DNA of 64,000 bases from Polytrichum commune (Eukaryota; Streptophyta; Polytrichopsida; Polytrichales; Polytrichaceae). The stretch lies in assembly GCA_950295325.1 (NCBI GenBank), contig OX485805.1:41938758-42002757 (forward strand). The letters run 5' to 3'. Positions 47,157 to 58,089 of this stretch are shown here, one piece after another; the first letter of the stretch is position 1, and the number at the start of each line of letters is the position of its first letter. The position numbers were made by a program, and so were the translations under genes. The notes under the pieces were generated by a model that saw only the letters and a program-made list of their open reading frames with translations, did not search any database and had not been told where the DNA came from.

Positions 47157-48404
47157 TCAAACTCGATACTCCTTGCACCTACTTCCCGCCGTTCGAGTTG
47201 GGAAGCTCTCTCCGTTCAATGTCTCTAATTGTATGGAATTGTTGGGAAATACGTCGCGTACAAGATAAGGTCCCATCCAAACCGCATCAAACTTACCGGG
47301 GAATTCGAGTTTCTTACCATCTTGAATCATCACCATCATTTCCGGTCGTAGTGCCCTCTTCTTGTGCCGTTTGTCGAATGTGATTTTCCTCCGACGTTGA
47401 ATCGCCTCGATGTGTTGAGCCGCCATTCGCCTTCTCTCATCAAGCTCCTCCAAGTCGGTCAATCTATTTTTCAACGATTGACTTTTGGTATGGCGCGAAC
47501 CTATGGCCACTCGTAGAGACTCTACCTCATACAGAATTGGAAGTGTAGCTTCTAAATCATACACCAAGGAGAAGGGAGTAGCTTAAGTAGTTACTTTGTA
47601 AGTTGTCCGATAAGCCCACAATACCGCCGTCAACTTCGTCTCCCAATCTTTCTTAGAGTCTATCATTGTCTTGTGTAGGATACTTACCAAAATATCATTT
47701 ACCCTCTCCGTTTGACCATTTGTTTGGGGGTGATAAGGTGTAGTTTTCCTATGATCAATTTGGAACTTGTCCGTCATTTTTTGAATCAAGGAATTTAGAA
47801 AATGAGTGCCTCTATCACTCACCAAAATCTTGGGCACTCCGAATCTTGAGATTATGTTTTCATACATAAATGCCGCCGCATGCGCCGCCGTATCGGTCTT
47901 GACGGCCTTAGCTTCCGCCCACTTGGTGAGGTACTCGGTGGCAACTATAATGTAAGCCATTCCCTTGGAGGAATGAGGATGGACTTCGCCCACATAGTCA
48001 ATGCCCCACTTTTCGAAAGGCACAAGAGGCAATGATACATGTAGTAGCATTTCCATCCGTAAATCATTCCGAGCATACCTTTGATAAGCGTTACAACGCT
48101 TCACATAATCATGTGAATCCTTAAACAAGGTAGACCAAAAATATCCCGCTCTAAGAATCTTTTGACCAGTAAGTTGGCCGGAAAAATATCCCCCACATGC
48201 ACTATCATGACAAGCCTCTAGGATAGTCGGGATCTCTACCTCCGACACACACCTCCTAAGTAACCCATCGGTCCCCCTCCTAAACAATCTATGGCCTACT
48301 ACTGCAAAATGCCTACTATTAATCCTAACCTTTCTTCTATCTTCCTTGGTCCAATTTTCGGCAACCTTTGTGTGGTTAAGAACTCCACGATACCCGCATA
48401 CCAA
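47157..48404 (-). pseudogene. gypsy integrase (broken)
   Basis: Inserts element cDNA into the genome. The zinc-binding HHCC region (about 48215-48090) is damaged: CHDSACGGYF has Tyr where the second His is expected, and CNAYQ has Tyr for the last Cys. The catalytic core keeps GIDYVG, SDRGTHF and NGQTERVN, with 35 residues between the second Asp and the Glu (D,D-35-E). A TAA at 47585-47583 separates the core from the C-terminal part (47567-47157), which stays in the same frame and ends SRCKEYRV. The start at 48404 is only where the frame opens; the natural protein is part of a pol polyprotein. Confidence 0.88.
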
Positions 48405-48742
48405 TCCGGCTTGGCCGTGACCACAAAAAGATTATCATCCACCAATCTATCATCTATGGGACTCTCTCCTATCCCTTCGGACAACCTAGACAAGTGGTCG
48501 GCTTGTAGGTGCATGCGGCCCAGTTTGTACTCCACCGTGTAGTCAAACTCCTCCAATAACAAGACCCATCTAGCTAATCTTCCGCTTAGCTCCGCCTTAT
48601 TGACCAAGTATTTTATGGCCATGTGATCCACAAAGAAAACAACCGGATTACACACAAGATAATGTCGAAACTTCTTAACCGAAAATACCATAGCCAAGCA
48701 TTCCCTCTCCGTGATAGAATAGTTCATCTCGGACGGTGTCAA
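48299..48742 (-). pseudogene. gypsy RNase H region
   Basis: Degrades the RNA strand during reverse transcription. YSITERECLAMVFSVKKFRH, FFVDHMAIKYL and HLQADHLSRL are typical Ty3/gypsy RNase H blocks. It overlaps the integrase in a different frame, which shows a frame change near 48310-48400. Continuity with RT upstream (49105-48742) is lost through stops. Confidence 0.85.
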
Positions 48743-49104
48743 TTGCTTGCTAGCATAGGCAACGGGGTGGTCCTTACCGTTCTCACCGTGGATTGATACA
48801 AGACACTACCAACTGCTATATTGCTAGCATCACAATACACATGGAAAGGCTTATCCCAATCGGGTGGCCTCAACACCGGGTACGTGCTCAACTTATTCCT
48901 CAACTCTTCAAACGCCCTTTGGCATGCCTCGGTCTATTCAAATCTAACATACCTCTTGAGCAAGTGGGTAATATGAACCGCTATTTTAGAGAAATTAGGA
49001 ATCAATTCCCTATATCACCCCACATGTCCTAACAACTTGGCTATACCCTTGGCGTTGGTGGGAGTGGGTAACTCATCAATAACCGTTATTTTGTCGGGAT
49101 CCGG

Positions 49105-50433
49105 TTATCTCCCCTTCTCGCTCACCACATGACCCAAAAGAACTCCCTTGTGAACGCCCAATAATGTCTTATCCGGGTTCAAGGCCAATTGTATCTTCCT
49201 ACACCTAATCAAAGCATCTCGCACACACCCTATATGTTGACTAATATTTGATTGACTGCTAAAATCGTCCATGAAAACCGTCATGGATTTGTACAACAAG
49301 TCGGTGAAGATGTACATGACAAGCCTTTGAAACGTAGCCGGAGCGTTACATCACCCAAATGGTATGACCACCCAAACAAATGTGCCCCATGGAGTAGTAA
49401 AAACCATCTTATGGATATCTTGTAACGCTATGGCGATTAGGTTATATCCCGCATAACCATTCATGAATGTGTATCGAGCATGACCTCCTACCTCTTCTAG
49501 AAGGAGAGTGATGAATGGTAAAGGGAAGTGATCATTTTGTGTGTAAGCATTTAGTTTCCTATAATCCACACATACCCCCAACTTTCCATTCTTTTTCTTG
49601 ACCAACACCATTGGCGAGGTCCAATCTGTAATCTCGACGGGTTTGATAAATCCGACATTCAACAATCTCTCTAACTCCGCTTTAACCAACAATTGTAGTG
49701 ATGGGTTCGTCCTTCTCTCTTTTTGCCTAATGGGCCGAGCACCCGGAATCAAAGAAATCCGATGCTCCACCATCTCTCTAGGAATCTTTTTAAGCTCATC
49801 GTATGACCAAACAAAAGTGTCACTAAACTCATCCACCAAATCGCTATATTCCTTGATTTCTTCCTCCCCCAATTGAAACCTCATGTTCAATTGTCTCACT
49901 TTGCCATTCTTTGTAGTAACATCTCCTTCGGTAACATGAATTTGTTCATCTTTGTTCCAATACCAATCCGCCGGTACATGAGAATAATCATTGACATCTT
50001 GTCCAACCACAATTCCCGTTGACGTAGTATTGAAGTGTAAAGGCTTCTCCAACTTCTCTATTTTCATGATATGATCCTCATCTTGAGTCCCATCCACATG
50101 CACCAAACTTAAATCACTATCTTTCCTACTATCTACCCAAAGTGTCAATCCCCCTAAAATCCACTCTTCCTCGGTGAGCACCTCATATGTTTCTAATAAG
50201 GAATATTCCTCACTTCGTGACTCAATAATGTCATCGCTCAAGCATGGATGGTGGGACGTCGTCATGATGTCGAATTCCGACTCCGGATAATTCCTCAACC
50301 ATTGGGCATACTCCCCATCATCCCCATAATTGTAAAAACTAAAACCTAGACTACCCGAATGAACTACTCCTACCAATGTTTCATCATTCTTACCATTTTC
50401 TTTAGCATTGCGTTCATCTTCCGAAGATGACAA
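49105..50433 (-). pseudogene. gypsy reverse transcriptase (broken)
   Basis: Contains LVKKKNGKLGVCVDYRKLN, then FMNGYAGYNLI and VIPFG. After one TGA at 49353-49351 the same frame continues with APATFQR, VFMDDF and LGHVVSEKGR. The Y/F-x-DD box is intact. Motif A normally reads F-x-D-G-x-x-G; here the catalytic Asp is Asn. A single TAG near 50449 separates this frame from the protease. Confidence 0.9.
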
Positions 50434-50448
50434 AATCTCTTGTCTAAT

Positions 50449-50976
50449 CTAACCACCTAACGACCCTATATGAACTTTGACCCTATTGTCCTCCGGACCA
50501 TAAGCAATAGATGGTTTGGCTCCTCCCCAATCCACTATGGCATCCGTCATTCCCAACCATGACCTACCTAACAAAATGATAAATGTATCCTTGTTAGAAT
50601 GCATTTTGATGACATGAAAGGTGACCACATACTCTTTCCCTCTGGTGCTAATCATACAATCCTTAATCATTCCCAAAGGCACGGCTGGACTTTGATTCGC
50701 CATATTGATGATGAAAGGTGACGGATCGGTAAGACTAAGACCCAATTTCTTCATGGTGTGCTCCGGTAAGATGTTCAAACCACTACCTCCATCCACTAGC
50801 ACATTAGGAACCACCTTGTCCACCACTATAACCTCAATTTCAATAGGTTTGACATCTCGTCTTGTTCCTTTCGTTTGAACAATAGCCGACATTCTAAGCT
50901 TAACCTTCCTAATCCTCCTAGTCACCAGCATCCCTTCCTTGAGAGTCTTCCTAGCCATCGGTGAAATCTCCAACAA
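50449..50976 (-). pseudogene. gypsy aspartic protease region
   Basis: NVLVDGGSGLNILPE is the retropepsin-type active site in the D-G-G-S-G form common in plant retroelements. ILLGRSWL about 90 residues later is the second conserved strand. It processes the gag-pol polyprotein. One stop at 50979-50977 separates it from the upstream linker (51477-50977), in the same frame. Confidence 0.85.
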
Positions 50977-52191
50977 TTATCCAAAGCTAATATCGGCCTT
51001 GAGTGAGCTAAGATCGGCCCATAAATCGTAGCCACTCGACTTCTCCACTTTGGCCTTACCAACACCATCAACCTCATCCAAAAAAATCCCTGGTCCTTCC
51101 CATTCTCCCATCTCACTACCATCCAAATCATGAATGACATTAGGCCTCTCCTTATCATGAAGAATCACATTCTCCTCCTCTAACTCCCTATTGGCCCTTC
51201 TAGCTACTCTATCCAATTCGGAAAGGTTAGGAGCCTCATCCGAAGAATACTCCTCTTGACATTCTTCTTCTACCTCTAATGATGTCTTCCCTCTCCTGGC
51301 TCTGGTGGTAACCGCTAATGCCGGTGCCTCATGAGTAACCTCATCCCCTAGACTCTTCAACTCATAGGTGATGGCATTGGTGTGTGGAGGCCATTGACCT
51401 TGTCCGTCTCCACTATCCATGTGGAGAGGGAGAGTGTCATCATGATGTGACTCCACTACACCATCCATAAACCTCACATCTTGACAATTAGACGGACCCA
51501 GATCCGTAAGAGGAGGTTGACGCCGATTGTCAAAGTTTGTGGACCTCCTTGCCTACCTTGAATCGGAATGTAACCATTCGCCGTTTGCAATCCCGCCGGT
51601 GAATGAGAAGTTTGTCTCGCATTACCATGGTCGTAATACAAATTCGGTGGCCTAAGCTCATTCGGTGCTTCATCTTCAGGTCTAGCTCCTCTCATGTTGT
51701 CCTTCGCTTGTTGTTGTGGGTTGGCCACCGGATAATTCATACTAATAACCTTATCCAGTTGACGACATTCGTCCGAAGGATGGTTTCCCCCACAATTGCT
51801 ACAACCATGACCTTGTGCATGGCACCTCCCACAAAACGGATGGAACTCCCTCTTCTCCACATTCTGATTATCTTGACCTCTATGAGGAGGTCCCCTATTG
51901 TTGCCTTGTCCATATTGAAGTTGTCCTTGACCTCGTTGGTTTTGTGGAGGTGGACCACCATTTCGTCTTTGATCACGGTTTTGTCCACTTCTACAAAAAT
52001 TGGCGAGTGTGACCCGGTTGGCCACATTGAACACACCACAATCCCGATGAATGTCTACCCGACTCAATTAGAGGAGGGAGACCCGGTTGTTGGCTCTTGA
52101 TCATCAAAGATATTTGATCCGTAAGACTTTGCATTTGCTTAATCATAGCCTCTTGAAATTCCAATTGACTAGCACCCACTCTTCTCTCCAT
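50977..52191 (-). pseudogene. gypsy gag C-terminus, zinc knuckles and linker
   Basis: One frame (52191-51991) ends CVQCGQPGHTRQF, a CCHC knuckle whose last Cys lies in the next frame (52067-51474, beginning near NFCRSGQ). A one-base frame change therefore splits the knuckle. The second frame holds another knuckle, CSNCGGNHPSDEC, in an Arg/Gly/Gln-rich stretch. An acidic linker follows (51477-50977). Confidence 0.8.
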
Positions 52192-52294
52192 TTCATCAAT
52201 GTGAGGATCCGCTCTAGGGGCCGGTAGTGCTTGAAGTGGTGCCGGTTCTGTAACCGCTAAAGGACATGGGCCGGTATCAACAACGGCATAAAGT

Positions 52295-53257
52295 TCATAT
52301 CAATTGTGATATCAATTCATCTTCCCTTCTCCACAACCTCTCATGGTCTCTATCCAAAGTCTTCATCTCTCTAGCCGATTGTTTGGCATCCGCCAATGTT
52401 TGAGGATTCTTTTCAAGAACACCCTTAATTGTCTCCGACTTAAAGAATCTTTTAATGAAGAATTGCTTTAGTGTGTCATCATTGAGCATGATGCCCTTAA
52501 ACCGTGTACACAGTAAATCAAACCTCCTAATGTAGGCCGAAATCTCCTCTTCCCTACTTTGCTTTAATGAAGCCAATGCCCTCAAAGTCGTGCTTTGACC
52601 AACCTCCGGCCGAAACTCATTCAACAACTCCCTTTGCAATTGCTCCCAACCTCTAAAATGTCCTTCGGTATGGTCTCTATACCACTCATAAGCCTCACCC
52701 TTCAAAGTCGTGGGAAACCATACCAACCAATATCCCAGATTGGTCACCAAAGAACTAGCTAATCTCTCGATGTACCTCTCCATATGCCTAGAAGGATTCT
52801 CATCCTTAGTTTCATAAAACTTAGGGAGGTGGGATGGCATATCCACCGCGTGTAAGTTTTGTGGAACCACAATTGGTAAACCTCTCGGTCTAACCAATGG
52901 ATCAATGGGATCCTCCTCCAGTATAGGACCCTCGTCATTCCCTCGTCGTGCCATGTCAACTGGTGAATCATCTCCTAATTCTCTATCAACGTATATCGGA
53001 ATTTGTTTCCTAGACGTACAAGCATCCGATGATATCTCACCAATCAAATTAGAGGGAGTTGCCTCCTTCTCCATTTTATGTTCCGCTTCTAGAATCCCTA
53101 ACAATGGACTAAAACTAGGCTCAACATTCAAACAACTTTCTAATCCAACATCAATTTTGTCTACAACATCACTAATCCTAGATGATGTCCTCCTACGTCT
53201 AGATCTTTCTAATCCTAATGTCAAGCATGGTTTTTGGGATCGAGTCTTACCTTGCAT
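52295..53257 (-). pseudogene. gypsy gag (capsid-like) region
   Basis: 320 codons. The segment from about residue 135 (HLPKFYETKDENPSRHMERY, then EAYEWYRDH, WEQLQRELLNEF, SLKQSREEEISAYIRRFD and FIKRFF) matches the Retrotrans_gag domain that forms the particle core. The frame ends before the zinc knuckles, with a frame change between 52295 and 52191. Confidence 0.88.
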
Positions 53258-53342
53258 TCCCCAAATAATCGATCAACCTTCACTTGACCAATCATACTTC
53301 TCACTACCTTCACTAATTAATATTATCATTTTTTTGGTGTAA

Positions 53343-54172
53343 ATTAAAATTTGAGGAGGTGAGGAAGAGAACCTGCAAGATCACTTAGATGAACAATCCC
53401 AAACAGGGGATAGGCATGCTCATGTCAATTTTCGGTTGGGCTAGAGCATCACCTCTAAAACCTTCCCTTCCATTGACACTCACCACAATACCGAAAGTGA
53501 GGGGCTGACCGTCGTCATGCAACGTATCAAAGACCGAGGCATCACCCTCTTGTCTCCAATACTATACTATGACTAAGGAATTACCCTCTACAATGGATAA
53601 CGACAACCACGAGTACAAAAATCATTCTTTAATTAGTTACCAATTCACTTTGAAGAAATTTCGTACCTTGAGCAATCGCGTCCCCTGCAAATTAGCACTC
53701 CCCTCGACCGTAATTCAATGCGATAATAACAACAAAATTTCTAAACTAACAATCTAGCCTAAAGCATAAAATGTCCAGCTCCCCAAGACTTGGAGACTCA
53801 CCCCGAGGTGAGTGTCAAAGTCTAATGTCATAAGGTTAATTACCCCTCTAATTTTTTAGTGAACTAATCGATCATAAATTCTTTTTATATTTTTAATAAC
53901 TCCCCAAAAATGTTGAGGACGTACCTTCGCCGCGCTCCCTAGCTCCTTAAAACAAAAATGCATAAAAGAAATATGCAATTCATTCCAAGGAAATAATCAA
54001 AATAAACTAAACTAGAAAATCACCAAAATCACAAAGTCTAAGTAAGACACTTACCATGAATTAAGTGCTTATTTCTATGTCCCACGTTGTCGCCTCCAAG
54101 TCTTTCCCAATCGCCTCCAAGTCTTCCTAATTCCGCTTCACTCCTGGCGGACGCACCATGTATGTGAGGCCA
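53343..54172 (-). other. gypsy untranslated region between 5' LTR and gag
   Basis: About 830 bp with no ORF. Next to the LTR the minus strand reads TACATGGTGCGTCCGCCAGG; TGGTGCGTCC is the only primer-binding-site-like word here. Confidence 0.5.
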
Positions 54173-55568
54173 AACCTCCCACCCTTAAGCGTCCTAGTCC
54201 GGGTGAGGGCATGGTGATCACATTCACATTCTTCCTAGTTTAATCGTTCCTCCGTCATTCACTCCATTGCATCACACGTAACTTCGATCACACCAATTTA
54301 TTCCATGTCATAAGTACAAGCGTTGAAAAACGTTTTTCCTATCAGTGCTCTCTTAATTCCCTCTAACAACTTCCCATACAATTGCCAAACCACTTACATG
54401 AATCACTAATTATCTAGCCAACCCATCTTCTTCAACTTAGGGCGCTAGATATAATTAGCTATCATTCTAAGCTTCCCCTAAACCCGTTACCGTCTAGCTA
54501 ATTGCCTCCCCTTTTGGCCTTAACCCAGCGCTACACCTTCTGTCGCAGCTGACTAGCGCTAAACCTTCTATCGCAGCTGACTAGCGCTAAACCTTCTGTC
54601 ACAGCTGACTAGCGCTAAACCTTCTGTCGCAGCTGACCAGCGCTAAACCTTCTGTTGCAGCTAGCCCAGCGCTAAACCTTTTGTCGCAGCTGACCAATGC
54701 TAAACCTTCTGTTGCAGCTAGCCCAGCGCTAAACCTTCTGTCGCAGCTGACCAGCGCTAAACCTTATGTCGCAGCTGACCAGCGCTGACCTTATGTCGCA
54801 GCTAGCCCAACGCTAAACCTTCTGCCGCAGCTAGCCCAACGCTAAGCCTTCTGTCGCAGCTGCCCAGCGCTGACCTTATGTCGCAGCTAGCCCAACGCTA
54901 AACCTTCTGCCGCAGCTAGCCCAACGCTAAGCCTTCTGTCGCAGCTAATTGCCTCCCTTTCTGGCCTTAGCCCAGCTAATTAACTAAATTTCTAATCTTT
55001 TTCTAATCAACTAAATTTCTAATCTCCTTCTAATCAACTAAATTTCTAGTCTCCTTCTAATCAACTAAATTCCTAAGCTCCCTCTAATCAACTAAATTCC
55101 TAAGCCATCTCTAATCAACTAAAATTCTCTACCACCCTACACCACACACACACACACACACCCACACCCACACCCACCAAGAGAGAGAGAGAGAGAGAAT
55201 GAGAGAGAGGAGGAAGGAAAGGAGGGATGGCACCCAAACCACAACCTCCTTAGCCTTCTCCTACTTAGTAGGACCTTATCTAATCCACTAAACCCTCAAC
55301 CCCTAAACCAACAAGAACATGTTCTAATTCAAACATTTTAAATCAAAGGCACTTCCCCTTGCCTCATCAAGCACTACTCCTCTAATCAAAACACTCCCTA
55401 ATGTCACTAAGCTCCTAATTAACCACACAAATAGGCTTAAGGCCTAAACATAAATCCACACCAAGCCTCACTCTTTTTATACTTTTAATTGTTTCAATAA
55501 CACTCCAAATGCAATTCTAAGTAGATCCTAAACACAAAACAAATATGAGCACTCATTTTGGGCTCATA
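54173..55568 (-). repeat. 5' LTR (right) of the gypsy element
   Basis: 1396 bp, collinear with the left LTR except that the ~28-bp tandem array (54525-54945) has about 15 units instead of 3. That accounts for nearly all of the 347-bp length difference. Confidence 0.9.
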
Positions 55569-55725
55569 CTACCCTAATAAATCCAAACTTAAGCCAAATA
55601 CCTTCAAAGTGTACATCCAATCACAAAACATCACATATAAATCCAAACACTTCTCCACTCACCCTCACACAAAACAAACCATACACATACCTAGGCATCC
55701 ACCTAACACGCAATATTCATTAAAA
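55569..55725 (+). mobile_element. LINE ORF2, continuation after the gypsy insertion
   Basis: Resumes the RT reading frame cut at 46050 and includes YLGIHLTRN (about 55690), the block that follows the YADD region in LINE reverse transcriptases. It ends at the edge of the sequence leading into the foldback element. Confidence 0.75.
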
Positions 55726-55841
55726 TGAGAGTTTTCCAGTGAATTGAGAGTACATAAAGCAAACTATTAATCCAAGAATGAAATGAAAACCACCGGAAAG
55801 TTGTAGAGTACAAGTAAAAAAATAACATTTGATTTTCCGCC

Positions 55842-56165
55842 GTAGTTTCCATTAAAATAAGAGTATGTTAAGCTGGGAAATTGACTCATTTAGGTCGACT
55901 CAACCTAAATTGACAACATATTGTCCTCATTTAGGTCGACTCTACCTAAATTGATTAACATAATTGTCCTCATTTAGGTCGACTCTACCTAAATTGACTA
56001 ACATAATTGTCCTCATTTAGGTCGACTCAACCTAAATTGACAACATAATGTCCTCATTTAGGTCGACCCAACTTAAATTGACAAAATATTGTCCCCATTT
56101 TGGTCAACTCAACCTAAATGAGTCGATTTCCCAGCTTAACATACTCTCATTTTAATGGAAACTAC
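55842..56165. mobile_element. Foldback MITE with 54-bp TIRs and internal tandem repeat
   Basis: The ends are GTAGTTTCCATTAAAAT... and its complement. Over 54 bp the two arms differ at only two positions. Between them are about five ~45-bp tandem copies built around TTTAGGTCGACTCAACCTAA, which is itself nearly palindromic. A partial arm-like word (CATTAAAATGAGAGT) also lies at 55726, just outside. No ORF. Confidence 0.85.
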
Positions 56166-56482
56166 ACGTTAGAAGTATAATCTAGTATTTATCAACCTAA
56201 CATGACTTTTAGGTGTCCAAATGGCCAATATTATTTTGAGAGGATCCCACTCTCTCAAATTATTGAATATCGTGTTCTAATACCATCACTCAAATGAAAC
56301 CTACATAAAAAAATCATGCTTCCAAAAGCCAAACAACAAAGCACCATGTTAACCCTCTCCCCAACCAGCTTCAAACAAAAACTAAATAAATAAAATAAAA
56401 TAAAAATAACGTCAGGGTTTCATTTTACACCGACGTGAATGGGAGCCCGTTCCTCTATACCGTGATCATATTTAACCAAGCG

Positions 56483-58089
56483 TCACCATAAGAATACTTT
56501 CTCCCTCTCGGGAGATGGGCTTCTTTTGGAAGACGTGAACAACTTACCCCTAGGGGGTCTATTGGGGGTTGTTATTTTGTCTAACTTTCTTTCGTTTAGT
56601 ATTAAGTATGTAAGGTGTATTTGTTTAGTATTATTTCTTTTCATGGGAATTTGATGTATGTGTTTCATAAGTGTTTTTATCTCGGCTTTGGGTATTTTTA
56701 TTTCTTCTAGTTCCTTAATGGGTTGTTCGTGAATTGCCCCTCCAACTCCTATTGTGATGGTGATGAGAGGGTTGACTTGCCAGTTGGCTCTTCTGAGTGT
56801 GTGTATGAGTGGGTTGTATTTGATGGTTTTTTAATACCGTGCATTCTCAGGGAATCTGTCATGGCAGTAGGTGAATTCCATAAATTGTATGGTATGTGAT
56901 GAGGTGGGCCTTAGAGGGGGTTGAGTGTCTGTGGGAGCGCATAGTACACATAGTAAGTCTGGTATTAGCCTAGCTAGGCATGTGCATGGTCTGGTGGGAC
57001 ATATGCATTGGAGTAGCCATTATGGGATTGTGTTGTCTTGTATTCTACTTTGCTTTCGGGACTCACCCTTTGATCGGTAACCAATTCTTAGATGTGAACT
57101 TCCATCCATGGAAGTCCAATCTTATGTTGATCATTGTGTTGCCGGAGCAACACTACAACAACCCGAACCATATTAGGTAATTGTGCCCTCACATTAGACT
57201 AAAGCCCATGAAGGCCGTGCCGTTCGGCCTCGGGTGGGTGAGGCCACACCACCTCACCCATATAAGCCTCTAGGATTTTTGGCAAGGCCCTTACCCCACC
57301 GTCAAGAAACATTTTGTCTCTCTACCAAGAGTTGGGGCCAAGTAGACATTTTCCCTTAGCCGCTGGGGCTAGAAGCCCCCAACAACTTCAGAACACCATA
57401 ACTTTTTTGTATGATCTTGGATGCTAACAAGCAACCACTCCATCGTCATTTACGTTTCACATAGATGCCGATGGACTCATCACTTGCCCCATTTGAGCAA
57501 GTATTGAGGAATTTATGCATGTTCAAACTTTGGCAGTCTCGAGAGCCACTCCCATGCCACTGCTGTACCAGGGCCCCACTCAGATTGCCATATCTCCTAA
57601 CTCACACCTCCAATTGTGGTGTTCTTGAGCATTCTAGAAATTACACGCCATAAGCTACTCATAGTTGATGGCCTTACTCTCGTGCCTCCTAGCCTTCATG
57701 GGTGGGAGACATTCCCAACGCATGGGACCCTCACCCACATTAGGATCACTTGGGCCCTCTTACCAACGGCGCCACAAGTCCCGGGTGTCACTCCGGGCTC
57801 CCCCTTATGCTCATGGTGTTTCAGCCACTCTCCATGGAGAGGTGTGCAACAGTTTTGGTGGCCTACATTTACGAGTGTATAGTATCTTCTGTGTTTAGTT
57901 GATTGGAGCGTATGTACGATTTGGTGGACAACTTTATTATGGCGTGTTATTCGTAGTCCCTTTATGTGTGGATTTGAAAATGTAGATAGTAGATGCGGCC
58001 ATGTGTCTATAGTATTATTGGGGCACACTGTACAATTTAGGTTTGGGTACAAGTTGGGCCAAAATAAGTATTTACGGTGGTTACCCATG
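56483..58089 (-). mobile_element. LINE 3' fragment, opposite orientation
   Basis: Two LINE-like blocks on the minus strand. From 58089 to about 57830 is a Cys/His block (CTVCPNNTIDTWPHLL, GLRITRHNKVVHQI). From about 56960 to 56483 is PDLLCVL, then FMEFTYCHD, KYNPLI, VNPLITITIGVGGAIHE and MKHIHQIP followed by YLILNERKLD. The second block matches 601-950 block for block. The 57000-57830 stretch between them is not LINE-like and is probably an insertion (nature unresolved; it begins TGTTGCCGG and ends GCAACA, LTR-like, but no TSD was found). Confidence 0.65.

Larger units (their letters stand above)
46051..55568 (-). mobile_element. Ty3/gypsy LTR retrotransposon, full length, decayed
   Basis: The 9.5-kb element has two LTRs (46051-47099 and 54173-55568) and a 5-bp TSD CTACC, and is inserted in a LINE. 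The coding order on the minus strand is gag, zinc knuckles, protease, RT, RNase H and integrase, the Ty3/gypsy order. LTR ends on the plus strand are TGTGAGG...CTCATA rather than a canonical TG...CA pair. The two LTRs differ at scattered positions (a few percent by eye) and by a 347-bp array length difference. At least seven stops or frame changes lie in the coding region, so it is not autonomous. Confidence 0.93.

Noticed and set aside
54525-54945. Possible CRISPR-like array (regular ~28-bp repeats)
   Set aside because: Contiguous tandem repeats without spacers, inside an LTR of a eukaryotic retrotransposon.
43306-56960. Twin-priming inversion of a single LINE (plus-strand 5' part, minus-strand 3' part)
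   Set aside because: In twin priming the inverted 5' part lies upstream of the sense 3' part. Here the two 3' ends face each other (tail to tail), so separate insertions are more likely.
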